The notes below the pieces were generated by a model. The model saw nothing but the letters and a program-made list of their open reading frames with translations. It did not search any database and had not been told where the DNA came from. Shown piece by piece: positions 27,501 through 37,649 of a stretch of DNA of 61,716 nucleotides (its first letter is position 1; each line of letters starts with the position of its first letter). The stretch is from Pelagibacterales bacterium SAG-MED31. GTDB lineage: Bacteria; Pseudomonadota; Alphaproteobacteria; HIMB59; GCA-002718135. Where the stretch lies: positions 1 to 61,716 of the forward strand of contig JACWEB010000003.1 in the NCBI GenBank assembly GCA_014653715.1, read 5' to 3'. Both the position numbers and the translations under genes were made by a program.

Positions 27501-29552
27501 TTATTTTCTTTTGAATTTCAAAATTTTATCTGATAATCCAACTTCTTTTGCCTTAAGTCTGTTTATTTCATCACGTATTCTTGCAGCATCTTCAAATTCT
27601 AGTTTAGATGCAAACATATTCATCTTATCTTCAAGATGTTTTATATGTTTGCTAAGATCCTTCCCAACTAATTCTTTTGCGTTTTCAATTTCAACAGTTA
27701 CATGATCTTGCTCAGCAGTATTTTCTAAAATTACTTCAATATTTTTTTTAATACTAATAGGTGTTATATTGTTTTCCTTATTATATTGGAGCTGTTTTTC
27801 TCTTCTTCTTTCTGTTTCATGTATTGCTGCTTTCATACTTTTTGTAACTGTATCTGCATACATTATTACCTTGCTATCTACATTTCTTGCCGCTCTTCCA
27901 ATTGTTTGAATTAAACTTGTTTTAGATCGAAGGTAACCTTCTTTATCAGCATCTAGTATCGCCATAAGTGCACATTCCGGAATATCTAGACCCTCTCGCA
28001 AAAGATTAATGCCAATTAATATATCAAAAACTCCTAATCTAAGATCTCTTATAATTTCTATTCGTTCAAGAGTATCAATATCAGAGTGGAGATATCTCAC
28101 TTTAAGTCCTTCTTCGTGCATATATTCAGTTAAGTCTTCTGACATTTTCTTTGTTAATGTTGTTATTATAACTCTATATCCATTTGAAATTGTTGATTTA
28201 CATTCATCAATCAAGTTATCTATTTGATGTTTAGTTGGTCGTATCTCAATTGGTGGATCAATTAGTCCAGTAGGTCGGATAACTTGCTCAACAAACACTC
28301 CTCCAGTTTTTTCTAATTCATAATCACTAGGTGTTGCGCTAACGAATATTGTTTGAGGTCTCATTGCATCCCATTCTTCTCTTTTAAGTGGTCTATTGTC
28401 AAGACAGCTAGGAAGCCTAAACCCGTATTGTGATAAGGTAGATTTTCTTGAAAAATCACCTTTATACATTCCTGATATTTGACTGCATGTTATGTGGCTT
28501 TCATCAATAAATAAAAGTGAATCCTCAGGAATATATTCATATAATGTTGGAGGAGGCTCGCCTGGTTGTCTTCCTGATAAGTATCTTGAATAATTTTCAA
28601 TACCACTACAACTGCCTGTTGTTTCTATCATTTCTAAATCAAATGTAGTTCGCTCATCAAGACGTTGTCGTTCTAACAATTTTTTTTCTTTTTCAAAAAC
28701 ATCAAGTTGCTTTTTTAAATCTTCTTTTATTTGTACCAATGCTTTTTTTATTGTTGGCTTAGGAGTAACGTAGTGAGAGTTAGCAAATATACGTATTTGT
28801 TCAAGATCACCTAAATTTTCTCCAGTAAGAGGATCAATCTCGGATATTTTTTCGATATCATCTCCAAAAAATGAAATTTTCCAAGATCTATCTTCGTGAT
28901 GTGATGGAAAAATTTCTAATACATCTCCTTTAGCTCGAAAACTACCTCGCTTAAAATCCATATCTCTTCGTTTGTAGAGAAGTTCTACCAATCTTCTAAT
29001 AAGACTGTCCCTATTAATTGATTGATTTTTTTCAATAGTAAATGACATAGATGAATATGCTTCAACAGAACCAATTCCATAAATACATGACACTGAAGCT
29101 ACAATAATTGTATCTCTTCTCTCAACCAGTGATCTGGTGGCTGAGTGACGAAGCCTATCAATTTGTTCGTTGATAGAAGATTCTTTTTCAATAAAGGTGT
29201 CACTTCTAGGCACATAAGCCTCTGGTGTGTAGTAGTCATAATAGCTTACAAAATATTCAACAGCATTATTGGGAAATAGAGTTTTCATTTCTCCATATAG
29301 CTGGGCTGCCAAAGTTTTATTTGGCGCCATAATAAGAGTGGGTCGTTGCATCTGTTCAATAACTTTCGCCATTGTAAATGTTTTACCTGAGCCAGTTACT
29401 CCAAGAAGAACTTGTTCATTTTCATTATCATTTAAGTTTTTAACTAGAGTTTTTATTGCTGCAGGTTGATCACCACTAGGTGTAAAATCACTTACAATTT
29501 TAAATTTTTCATTAGATTTTGCTAATTGATTAATAGTATTAGGTAAATTCAT
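27501..29552 (-). CDS. uvrB: excinuclease ABC subunit B
   Basis: 683 residues, standard length. Nucleotide-excision-repair helicase-like subunit that holds damaged DNA. Walker A GVTGSGKT near residue 53-60, the damage-probing beta-hairpin region (YYDYYTPEAYVPRSDTFIEK), the DESH helicase motif (FIDESHIT) and GRAARN are all seen. A C-terminal UVR domain (ELEDKMNMFASKLEFEDAARIRD-like) for UvrC binding is present. It abuts both neighbours (no gap on either side), which places a DNA-repair gene within a metabolic operon. Confidence 0.97.
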   Translation of the reverse strand: MNLPNTINQLAKSNEKFKIVSDFTPSGDQPAAIKTLVKNLNDNENEQVLLGVTGSGKTFTMAKVIEQMQRPTLIMAPNKTLAAQLYGEMKTLFPNNAVEYFVSYYDYYTPEAYVPRSDTFIEKESSINEQIDRLRHSATRSLVERRDTIIVASVSCIYGIGSVEAYSSMSFTIEKNQSINRDSLIRRLVELLYKRRDMDFKRGSFRAKGDVLEIFPSHHEDRSWKISFFGDDIEKISEIDPLTGENLGDLEQIRIFANSHYVTPKPTIKKALVQIKEDLKKQLDVFEKEKKLLERQRLDERTTFDLEMIETTGSCSGIENYSRYLSGRQPGEPPPTLYEYIPEDSLLFIDESHITCSQISGMYKGDFSRKSTLSQYGFRLPSCLDNRPLKREEWDAMRPQTIFVSATPSDYELEKTGGVFVEQVIRPTGLIDPPIEIRPTKHQIDNLIDECKSTISNGYRVIITTLTKKMSEDLTEYMHEEGLKVRYLHSDIDTLERIEIIRDLRLGVFDILIGINLLREGLDIPECALMAILDADKEGYLRSKTSLIQTIGRAARNVDSKVIMYADTVTKSMKAAIHETERRREKQLQYNKENNITPISIKKNIEVILENTAEQDHVTVEIENAKELVGKDLSKHIKHLEDKMNMFASKLEFEDAARIRDEINRLKAKEVGLSDKILKFKRK

Positions 29553-30791
29553 TTATGAGTTAATATACTCATTTAAATAGTCATATTTTTTTAAAAAACG
29601 ACCTTCAGCAGTAATTGTGGAATTTAAAATTCTACCGTCATCTTCTTCTAATATGTAAGGTATAACTTCATTAACTATTCCATTGCCAAATTCAGTACTA
29701 GAGTCTCTAGGTAATTCAGATGGTAGATTGTCTACAGCCATAATTGCTAAATTGCTATCAGTTTTTTTTGTTTCAGAAAATATTTTAGTGTTGAGAAAAA
29801 AATTAGGTTCTTCAATCGTTGTAGATTTTATAGTTGTAGGTACAGATCCATCAACATCGCATGTTATGTCACCAATAATTTTAAGTTTTGAAAATTTCTT
29901 CATTTCTTCTTTTGTAAAAATTTTTGGAGAACTTGGATCCCAATAATGAGCGCTAATGAAGAGATCACTTACTTCTAAGTATTCATAAGTTTGTGACTCA
30001 TATTCTCTTGGAAATTCAATAAAATGTTTGAGTTCAAAAGGTTTTTTATTTTTGTGAATGACATAATCTTTAGTTTCTAGGTTGCAATATACAGGATATT
30101 CAAAATTTGATTTTAAAAACTCTTCAGCTGATACTTGCTTTATATTGGTATATTTAAGAAGTTCTTGAACACCATTATTAACCCTTCCATCACCTGTGAC
30201 TAGAAGTTTAAAATTTGGAAAACGTACTTCAGATAAATTATTTTTAATTCTTTCATAATCATTGATTTTATAAGCTCGAGCCAAAGGTTGGAAATTATTT
30301 TGTAATAAAAATAAATTCAAAGTATTATAACAGCCAACAATTCCTGCAAATCTTCCAAATCCTAGATATCTAGCTCCATTTGCAGCACGAATATTCTCAT
30401 AATCAATTAGCTTAATTTTTTTACTTAAAATACTTTTTAATAATTCTTTTTTATCCATTCCAGGAGTACCTTGGGCGTTAGATAATGTTTCTCTATTTAA
30501 TTTATATGTATGGGAAAAAAAAATATAATCTTTGTGTGGAATAAGTTTGTCCACATCTACTTCTTTCACCCCAAATAACAAATCACAACTATCCAAATTC
30601 TCAGATATTTTTGCACCAAATTTTGAATATTCATTATTTTTAAAGGTACGGTTATCACATGGTTGAACGGTAATATTTATATCAGGATATTTATTGATAA
30701 TTAGTGATACTTGGCTAGGTGCTATTGGAGCACGACTTTCATCAGGTCTGCTTTCTTTAAGAATTCCTATAGATTTTATTTTTTTTATCAT
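29553..30791 (-). CDS. saccharopine dehydrogenase (lysine-forming type) / lysine-ketoglutarate reductase-like
   Basis: 412 residues. The N-terminal half belongs to the alanine-dehydrogenase/transhydrogenase N-terminal family (IGILKESRPDESRAPIAPSQ, GVKEV, YIFFSHTYK). The C-terminal half has a nucleotide-binding turn (LLVTGDGRVNNGVQELL). This architecture fits LYS1-type saccharopine dehydrogenase or the reductase half of lysine-ketoglutarate reductase. Together with the neighbouring LYS9-type gene it suggests lysine degradation through saccharopine to aminoadipate semialdehyde; direction and substrate are inference. Overlaps its upstream partner by 4 bp. Confidence 0.7.
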   Translation of the reverse strand: MIKKIKSIGILKESRPDESRAPIAPSQVSLIINKYPDINITVQPCDNRTFKNNEYSKFGAKISENLDSCDLLFGVKEVDVDKLIPHKDYIFFSHTYKLNRETLSNAQGTPGMDKKELLKSILSKKIKLIDYENIRAANGARYLGFGRFAGIVGCYNTLNLFLLQNNFQPLARAYKINDYERIKNNLSEVRFPNFKLLVTGDGRVNNGVQELLKYTNIKQVSAEEFLKSNFEYPVYCNLETKDYVIHKNKKPFELKHFIEFPREYESQTYEYLEVSDLFISAHYWDPSSPKIFTKEEMKKFSKLKIIGDITCDVDGSVPTTIKSTTIEEPNFFLNTKIFSETKKTDSNLAIMAVDNLPSELPRDSSTEFGNGIVNEVIPYILEEDDGRILNSTITAEGRFLKKYDYLNEYINS

Positions 30792-31912
30792 AAATTATTT
30801 TTTATAAAAATTTTATATTCTTCAAAAGTTTTAAAAAAATAATTTATTAGATTTTCATCGTGAGGTGCAGCTTGAACTCCACTTAGCATTTTATTTTCTA
30901 CTATTAAATCAATTGCGCAAGATAAAGTAATTGATACTAGTTTGCCCATTGCTGTATTTTCCCCAGATCCTTTTTCATCCAATGCATAAAAACTATTAAA
31001 TACTTCTTTACTATCTTTACGAGCTAATAATTTCACAAAAAGAACCACGCGGTCTTTCTCATCTTGGAGATATGGATGTTTTTTCCATAATTCTTCCCCT
31101 AAAATATCAATTTGTTTATTTAATTCTGGTGATTTATTATCAAGCATCTTAAATATATCAGACCAAGCATTTTTCCATCCGTTTAATCTTAGAGTTCCTC
31201 TTACAAACTCTTTTGTTCTCCATTTTGAATCAAATTTATATTCTGAAATATAGGGAGTAGAGTCTCTGTTTGGGTATGCTTCATAAATTTCATTATTAAC
31301 AGTGTATTTCCCAATATTTTTGTATGGTGTTTCAGCGACTTCAATAAAATCTCTTATGAATTTTGCATCATTATTTAATGCCTTAATGACCCCTACTGGA
31401 GACCAGCTAAATTTATATCTAAAATCATTGGGTATAGCAGGAAAACCACCGCAGTATGAATGATATGTTACGTCTAAATTACTTATGTTCATATCCTTTA
31501 ATTTTTTAACGAGTAAGTGAGAAAAGAAATGATCTATACCTGGATCAAGACCAACCTCATTAACAAAAACTAAATTATTTTTTTTAGCATCACTATCTAA
31601 GTTTTGCATATCAGGAGAAATATAACTACTAGTTGCAAAATGACATTTTTTTTTTAGGCATAATTTTGCAATGTCTACGTGTTGATTAGCAGGTAATTGT
31701 GAAACAACTATATCCCCAGCTTTTAAGGTTTGACTGAGAGAGTCAATATCAAATTTTTTTGCTACCACATTTTGTTTACTTACATGGTTAATGCTTTGCT
31801 CAGCTTTTTCTATAGTTCTATTCCAGATAGTTAAATAGTCATAGTTTTGAGCTAATCTTCGAATACCTGGTATAGATGATAGGCCAGTTCCTAACCAATG
31901 AATATGTTGCAT
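30788..31912 (-). CDS. saccharopine dehydrogenase family protein (glutamate-forming, LYS9-like)
   Basis: 374 residues. An N-terminal Rossmann segment (HIHWLGTGLSSIPGIRRLA) is followed by FVNEVGLDPGIDHFFSHLL, the family signature, and the C-terminal saccharopine domain (YHSYCGGFPA). Expected to oxidise saccharopine to glutamate and 2-aminoadipate 6-semialdehyde. First gene of a six-gene minus-strand run and overlapping the LYS1-like gene by 4 bp, so the pair almost certainly works together. Other family members act on carboxynorspermidine or homospermidine, which remains an alternative. Confidence 0.72.
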   Translation of the reverse strand: MQHIHWLGTGLSSIPGIRRLAQNYDYLTIWNRTIEKAEQSINHVSKQNVVAKKFDIDSLSQTLKAGDIVVSQLPANQHVDIAKLCLKKKCHFATSSYISPDMQNLDSDAKKNNLVFVNEVGLDPGIDHFFSHLLVKKLKDMNISNLDVTYHSYCGGFPAIPNDFRYKFSWSPVGVIKALNNDAKFIRDFIEVAETPYKNIGKYTVNNEIYEAYPNRDSTPYISEYKFDSKWRTKEFVRGTLRLNGWKNAWSDIFKMLDNKSPELNKQIDILGEELWKKHPYLQDEKDRVVLFVKLLARKDSKEVFNSFYALDEKGSGENTAMGKLVSITLSCAIDLIVENKMLSGVQAAPHDENLINYFFKTFEEYKIFIKNNL

Positions 31913-31976
31913 AGTAATAATTTACTTTTATTTTAAAAAGATTACTACAATAAAAAGTAAATCAAAGCGGTAAAAA

Positions 31977-32786
31977 TTGACAAGTTTAATAATTATTTTT
32001 TTAGTAACTGGAATTATATCAGGTTTTGTGGCCGGCCTCTTAGGAGTAGGCGGAGGTATTATAATTGTTCCAATTAGTTATTTTGTTCTTCTATATTTAG
32101 ATTACTCATCAGATTATGCTATGCATATTGCAATAGCATCTTCCTTGGGCGTAATATGCTTTACTTCAATTTCTTCAATACGTTCTCATATAAAGCTTAG
32201 AAATGTTAATTTTTCTATATTAAGAAAGTGGTCTCCAGGTATAGTTCTGGGTTCTGTATTAGGTTCTTATGGCGCTAGTCTAATTTCAGGTCAAGTATTA
32301 GTTAATATTTTTATTTTATTAGCTTTTCTGATTGCATTAAATATGGCCTTTCAAAAAAATCCTATAATCATTTCTAAAGATCTGCCTAAATTTAAGCTGG
32401 TCAATTTAGTAATTAGTTTTCTCATCGGTTTTATGTCTGTACTAATAGGAATAGGAGGAGGAAGTTTTAGTGTTCCAACATTAACAATGTTCTCAAAAAA
32501 AATATATGAAGCGGTTGGTACTTCTGCAGCTTTAGGTTTCTTTATTGCATTTCCTGGTGCTATTATCCTTATGTTATCAGGTTCTGACATAGATAATTTA
32601 CCACCATTTTCCATTGGTTATCTTAATATAGCTATTGTTTTATTAATTTCTTCGACAAGTATATTTACTGCAAATTTAGGAGCAAATGTTTCTGTAAATG
32701 TTAATAAAGTAACTTTAAGAAGAATATTCTCAATTTTTTTATTGTTTACATGCATAAGTCTAATTATTGAACATTATATAATATAA
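31977..32786 (+). CDS. TauE/SafE (TSUP) family membrane transporter
   Basis: 269 residues, about eight membrane helices in two repeats. It carries GFVAGLLGVGGGIIIVPI near the N-terminus and IGFMSVLIGIGGGSFSVP in the middle, the paired glycine-rich motifs of the family. TTG start at 31977: an in-frame stop lies two codons upstream and the first motif begins soon after, so no ATG fits. Members move sulfite, sulfoacetate, taurine-derived or other organic anions; the substrate is not known. Followed 5 bp later by the aminotransferase. Confidence 0.87.
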   Translation: MTSLIIIFLVTGIISGFVAGLLGVGGGIIIVPISYFVLLYLDYSSDYAMHIAIASSLGVICFTSISSIRSHIKLRNVNFSILRKWSPGIVLGSVLGSYGASLISGQVLVNIFILLAFLIALNMAFQKNPIIISKDLPKFKLVNLVISFLIGFMSVLIGIGGGSFSVPTLTMFSKKIYEAVGTSAALGFFIAFPGAIILMLSGSDIDNLPPFSIGYLNIAIVLLISSTSIFTANLGANVSVNVNKVTLRRIFSIFLLFTCISLIIEHYII

Positions 32787-32791
32787 CAAAT

Positions 32792-33994
32792 ATGAATTTT
32801 ATTGCTGATAGACTTAAAAGAATTAAACCTTCAATGACAGTTGGTATTAATGTTAAAGCAAATGCTCTAAGAGCAGAGGGTAAAGATGTTTTAGTTCTTG
32901 CTGCAGGAGAACCTGATTTTGATACACCTTTAAATATTAGAAAAGCTGCTGTTACGGCAATGGAAGAGGGGCAAACTAGATATGTGCCTGGCAAAGGAAC
33001 CCCCGCATTACAAAAAGCAATACAATCAAAATTTTTAAAAGATAATAATCTGAATTATAATTTAGACGAAATAATTGTAGGAGTTGGGGGAAAACATATA
33101 ATTTATAATGCGATGATGGCAACAATTAACCCTGAAGATGAAGTAATTATTCCTGCACCTTTTTGGGTAAGTTATCCTGATATAGTTTTGCTAGCTGAAG
33201 GAAAGCCTGTCATAGTACCTTGTCCAGAGGATCAAAATTTCAAGTTAACCGCTGATCAGTTAGAAAAAAGTATTACTGATAAAACCAAATGGTTAATGTT
33301 GAATAGCCCAAGTAATCCAACTGGTAGTCTTTATTCTAAACAAGAGCTTAAAAAATTAGCAGATGTCTTATTAAGGTATCCGCAAGTTTTAATTATGTCA
33401 GATGATATTTATGAAAAAGTAATTTATGACGATTTAGAATTTTCAACTATAGCTTCTGTTGAACCAAAACTTAAAGATAGATGTCTAACATTAAATGGAG
33501 TGTCTAAATCATACTGTATGACTGGTTGGAGATTAGGATATTGTGGTGCTCCAAAAGAAATTATTGCTGCTATGAATAAAATTCAATCTCAAAGTACTAC
33601 CTCTACCTCTTCAATTTCTATGGCCGCTTCTGTAGAAGCATTGAATGGCTCTCAAGATTTCATTGATGAACATAATCAGGCATTTGTTAGAAGAAGAGAT
33701 CTTGTTGTAAATTTACTAAATCAAATTGATGGTTTAAATTGTCTAACACCACAAGGGGCTTTTTATGTTTACCCATCATGTGCTGGTGTAATAGGCAAGG
33801 AAACTCCAGAAGGAAAAAAAATCTCTAATGATGAAGATTTTATGAGTTACCTTTTAGAAAGCGAAGGTATAGCTGGTGTTCATGGAGCAGCTTTTGGTTT
33901 ATCTCCCTATTTCAGATTGTCGTATGCAACTAGTGATGAAACTCTAAAAGATGCCTGTGCAAGAATTAAAAGAGCGTGCGAAAAGCTTAAGTAA
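32792..33994 (+). CDS. aspartate/prephenate-type aminotransferase (class I, subgroup beta)
   Basis: 400 residues, PLP fold type I. Visible features: LAAGEPDFDTP substrate loop, MLNSPSNPTGSLY, ISDDIYEK-like segment MSDDIYEKVIYDD, and SKSYCMTGWRLGY with the PLP Lys. The C-terminal FRLSYATSDETL carries the carboxylate-binding Arg. This is the alphaproteobacterial aspartate aminotransferase group, which often also transaminates prephenate. Its stop overlaps the pyruvate kinase stop by 8 bp (convergent). Confidence 0.93.
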   Translation: MNFIADRLKRIKPSMTVGINVKANALRAEGKDVLVLAAGEPDFDTPLNIRKAAVTAMEEGQTRYVPGKGTPALQKAIQSKFLKDNNLNYNLDEIIVGVGGKHIIYNAMMATINPEDEVIIPAPFWVSYPDIVLLAEGKPVIVPCPEDQNFKLTADQLEKSITDKTKWLMLNSPSNPTGSLYSKQELKKLADVLLRYPQVLIMSDDIYEKVIYDDLEFSTIASVEPKLKDRCLTLNGVSKSYCMTGWRLGYCGAPKEIIAAMNKIQSQSTTSTSSISMAASVEALNGSQDFIDEHNQAFVRRRDLVVNLLNQIDGLNCLTPQGAFYVYPSCAGVIGKETPEGKKISNDEDFMSYLLESEGIAGVHGAAFGLSPYFRLSYATSDETLKDACARIKRACEKLK

Positions 33995-35426
33995 GATCTT
34001 TATCATCAATTATTTTGGCTATTCTCAACAAATTAGTCGAGCCTGCATTTCCAAAAGGAACTCCTGCAGTAATGATTACACTATCATCTGCTTTAACTAA
34101 GTTTTTATTTTTAACTACACTACATGCAATATTTACCATTTCAGTTGTATTAGCTGCATCTTTAGTAGAATAACAAGAATTAACACCCCATATGATTTGC
34201 ATTTTTCTTGCAGTTTTAATATTTGGAGAAAGACCTATAATTTGAACAGGAGCTCTTTCCCTTGCCATTCTCATTGTGGTTTTTCCACTAACAGAAAAAG
34301 TTATTATTGCCTTTGCACCTGCATTATTTGCAATTGAATAAGCTGCATTTGTAATTGCATCTGTATTATCAATTTTTCTATCAGAGTCTAAATTGTCAAT
34401 TTCTAGATTAAAATTATTTTTATCTTTTTCAACATTCTCAATAATATTATTCATTGTTGATACTGATTCTAATGGGTAATGCCCAACTGCAGATTCACCA
34501 GATAGCATCACAGCATCAGTTCCATCATAAATTGCATTAGCAACATCAGATGCTTCAGCTCTTGTTGGAACTAAATTTGAGATCATACTCTCTAACATTT
34601 GTGTAGCAACTACTACTGGTTTACCAAAATGACGGCATCTTTTGATAATATTTTTTTGAACAATTGGAACTTTTTCAGTAGGCATCTCAACACCAAGATC
34701 ACCTCTTGCAATCATAATACCATCAGCAACTTTAATGATATCATCAATATTTTTAACGGCAGATGGTTTTTCTATTTTAGCCATTATCATGGCCTTTCCA
34801 TCAACAATTTTCTTTAATTTAATTATATCTTCAGATTGTTGCACAAAAGAAAGTGCTACCCAATCGACATTCATTTCAAGAGCTTTTTGCAAATCTGCCC
34901 TATCTTTATTTGTCATTGAGTCTATTGGAAGAATTATGTCGGGAATATTTACACCTTTATTGTTTGAAATGACTCCATCATTTAAAACTTCAGTAATTAA
35001 TTGATTTTTATGTTGTTCAATGACTTGTAGTCTTATTCTTCCATCATTTATTAATAGTGTGGTGTTAGGCGTTAAATGATCATAAATTTCAGAGTGAGGA
35101 AAATTAACTCGTTTGTCATCACCTAATACTGAATTTGTGTCTAAGATAAATTTTTGTCCTTTTTTTAGAGACTCTTCAGTATTTTTAAACTCTCCAACTC
35201 GCAGTTTTGGGCCTTGTAAATCTGCTAAAATACATGATGCATGATCATATTTTTTCTCTAAAGCTCTTATACTTTCTAAATTTTGACGGTGAGTTTCTAC
35301 TGATCCATGGGAGAAGTTTAGTCTAAAAACATCACATCCAACCTTAAACAGACTCTCAATTATATCACTTGAAGATGATGCAGGACCTAAAGTTGCTAAA
35401 ATTTTAGCTTTTCTATTACGTTTCAT
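33987..35426 (-). CDS. pyk: pyruvate kinase
   Basis: 479 residues. Converts phosphoenolpyruvate and ADP to pyruvate and ATP. Blocks: RKAKILATLGPASSS, FRLNFSHGS, MAKIEKPSAVKNIDDII with the catalytic Lys and Glu, IMIARGDLGVEMP, and VATQMLESM followed by PTRAEASDVANAIYDGTDAVM-like sequence. The C-terminal regulatory domain is present. A single gene on the minus strand, converging on the aminotransferase. Confidence 0.96.
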   Translation of the reverse strand: MKRNRKAKILATLGPASSSSDIIESLFKVGCDVFRLNFSHGSVETHRQNLESIRALEKKYDHASCILADLQGPKLRVGEFKNTEESLKKGQKFILDTNSVLGDDKRVNFPHSEIYDHLTPNTTLLINDGRIRLQVIEQHKNQLITEVLNDGVISNNKGVNIPDIILPIDSMTNKDRADLQKALEMNVDWVALSFVQQSEDIIKLKKIVDGKAMIMAKIEKPSAVKNIDDIIKVADGIMIARGDLGVEMPTEKVPIVQKNIIKRCRHFGKPVVVATQMLESMISNLVPTRAEASDVANAIYDGTDAVMLSGESAVGHYPLESVSTMNNIIENVEKDKNNFNLEIDNLDSDRKIDNTDAITNAAYSIANNAGAKAIITFSVSGKTTMRMARERAPVQIIGLSPNIKTARKMQIIWGVNSCYSTKDAANTTEMVNIACSVVKNKNLVKADDSVIITAGVPFGNAGSTNLLRIAKIIDDKDLT

Positions 35427-35484
35427 TTTTTTTATATATGTTTATATATTTAATTTAACTAAATTTAAACTTAATTGAGTCATT

Positions 35485-35769
35485 ATGAATGAAAAATTTG
35501 ATAGAGAATTATTGGCAGATGTTGCTGAAAGATTAATAACACATTTGCAAACAAGAACTGATGTTCAAAATATAGATTTAATGAATCTATCAGGGTTTTG
35601 TAGAAACTGTTTATCTAAATGGTATTTAGCAGCTGCTGAAAAAAAAAATATTTCCTTAGATTATAATCAATCAAGAGAATTAGTTTACGGAATGCCCTAC
35701 GATGAATGGAAGAGTAAATATCAAAAAGAAGCTACTGAAGAACAAATAAAAGATTTTAATAATAAATAA
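35485..35769 (+). CDS. DUF1244 family protein
   Basis: 94 residues. The conserved core LITHLQTRTDVQNIDLMNL, then GFCRNCLSKWYLAAA and YGMPYDEWKSKYQ, defines the family, which is widespread in alpha- and gammaproteobacteria. The FCRNCLSKW segment holds two Cys residues that could bind metal. No function is established. It lies 58 bp from divergent pyk and 2 bp from the end of the convergent acyl-CoA synthetase. Confidence 0.9.
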   Translation: MNEKFDRELLADVAERLITHLQTRTDVQNIDLMNLSGFCRNCLSKWYLAAAEKKNISLDYNQSRELVYGMPYDEWKSKYQKEATEEQIKDFNNK

Positions 35770-35771
35770 TA

Positions 35772-37595
35772 TTAATAAAGTTTTTCTAATTGATCTCTAT
35801 ATTTATCTTTTACAGCAAAACGACGAACTTTCATTGAGACAGTCATCATACTATTCTCAATTGTAAATTCATGATCTATTAGTATAAATTTTCTTACTTG
35901 CTCAATTACAGATAAATTTTTATTTACCTTGTTCACAACTTCTTTCATTGTTTTATTAAAATTTTCATCCTTAACAATTGATTCAAAGACCTGATCTTTG
36001 GAATTTTCTTTTGCCCAATTTATTGCAAAGTCTTTATCAGGAACAATAACTGCAACAAGATAATTTTTATAATCTCCATATAGCATAGATTGAGCTATCT
36101 CTGGCTCTATATCTAGTTTTGCTTCTACTCTTGTAGGTGAAATATTGTCTCCACCAGCATTAACTAAGATATCTTTTTTTCTATCAGTAATTTTAAGGTA
36201 ATCTTCATCATCAAATTCACCTATGTCTCCTGTGTGAACCCAGCCATTGATGAGAGTTTTAGATGTTGCATCTGGGTCATTCCAATATCCATTCATGACG
36301 TTTTCCCCACTGACTAATATTTCTCCATCTTCAGCAATCTTTACTTTAACTCCATGAAAAAGTGGTCCAACAGTATCTAATTTAACTTTTTCTGGAGGAT
36401 TGGCAGAAACAACTGGAGCAGTTTCTGTTTGACCATATCCTTGCAATAAGGGCAAACCAAGAGCTGTCAAATACAGACCTACTTCAAAGTTAAGAGCTGA
36501 GCCTCCTGAAATAAGAGCTTTTAATGCTCCGCCAAATCTTTTATTTACTTTCCTTCTAACTAATTTATCAAGAATATTATTTATCAAATTTTCAATAAAG
36601 CTTAATTTTTCTCCATTATATTTTTTCTTTCCTAATCTAAGAGTTGCTGCAAAAAGAGTTCGGCTAAGTTTACCTTGTTTTTTTAGACCTTGTGAAATTC
36701 TTGTATGTAAGGAGTCATAAAATCTTGGTACAGCAGTCATAAAGTGAGGACTAACTTCACCCATATTAACAACTAGTTTATCAATTCCCTCAGAATAGTA
36801 AACTTGAGCCCCAATACCTAAAGTAAAAAACTGTAAAGTATGTTCATATGAGTGCGATAAAGGTAACCATGATAAAAATTTAATTTCATCCATACCTTCT
36901 AAAAGATTTTTTAATAATATTTGTGCTCCTGTGCAATTAGCTAACATCGCTCCATGACTGAGCATCACACCTTTTGGATTTCCACCTGTTCCTGATGTGT
37001 AAATAATGCATGCAGTATCTGATCTTTTGATAGATTGAATTTCACTATCAAAGTCATAATTTTTATAATCCTCACTCTCAATATTTTTAAAAGCATCATC
37101 TGTATTTTTTTCAATAAGCTTGTGCCACTGGGAAATATTAACAGGATTATTATATGATTGACCATCTTTATTAATCTTTATTACACTCTTGCAGTCTGCA
37201 GAACTCTCCACAGCTGGTAGAGCTTTAAGACAAAGCTCATGAGATGAGATGATTATGCATCTTGCACCTGAATGATTGATTATATGCCTATAATCGGCTG
37301 TTGTACTTGTAGTATATACTGGGACAGTTATTGCTCCAATCGACATAATGGCTAAATCTGAAATTTGCCATTCAGGTCTATTCTCTGATAATATTATAAC
37401 TCTATCTCCTTTTAAAACACCTAAATCTATAAGTGATCTTGCTAAAGACTTTACTGATAATTCAATGTCTTCCCAAGACAATGATTCAAATTTATTTTTA
37501 TTTTTTTTCCATAAATAAGGATTGTCTTTCATCTCTTTTGATTTTTCGAAAAACATACTGACAATGTTATTATAATTATCAAAATTGATGGACAT
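35772..37595 (-). CDS. long-chain acyl-CoA synthetase (AMP-binding)
   Basis: 607 residues. The ATP/AMP-binding motif IIYTSGTGGNPKGVMLSHG and the later GYGQTETAPV and HTGDIGEFDDEDYLKITDRKK are complete. The long form with a large N-terminal domain and LPLSHSYE resembles the FadD15/ACSL branch used for long-chain fatty acids. Activates fatty acids to acyl-CoA for breakdown or lipid synthesis. Divergent from pepF with 54 bp between. Confidence 0.92.
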   Translation of the reverse strand: MSINFDNYNNIVSMFFEKSKEMKDNPYLWKKNKNKFESLSWEDIELSVKSLARSLIDLGVLKGDRVIILSENRPEWQISDLAIMSIGAITVPVYTTSTTADYRHIINHSGARCIIISSHELCLKALPAVESSADCKSVIKINKDGQSYNNPVNISQWHKLIEKNTDDAFKNIESEDYKNYDFDSEIQSIKRSDTACIIYTSGTGGNPKGVMLSHGAMLANCTGAQILLKNLLEGMDEIKFLSWLPLSHSYEHTLQFFTLGIGAQVYYSEGIDKLVVNMGEVSPHFMTAVPRFYDSLHTRISQGLKKQGKLSRTLFAATLRLGKKKYNGEKLSFIENLINNILDKLVRRKVNKRFGGALKALISGGSALNFEVGLYLTALGLPLLQGYGQTETAPVVSANPPEKVKLDTVGPLFHGVKVKIAEDGEILVSGENVMNGYWNDPDATSKTLINGWVHTGDIGEFDDEDYLKITDRKKDILVNAGGDNISPTRVEAKLDIEPEIAQSMLYGDYKNYLVAVIVPDKDFAINWAKENSKDQVFESIVKDENFNKTMKEVVNKVNKNLSVIEQVRKFILIDHEFTIENSMMTVSMKVRRFAVKDKYRDQLEKLY

Positions 37596-37649
37596 TTGAC
37601 TTTACCTCCCTACAAACACTATAATTAATACCTATATTAATTTCATACT

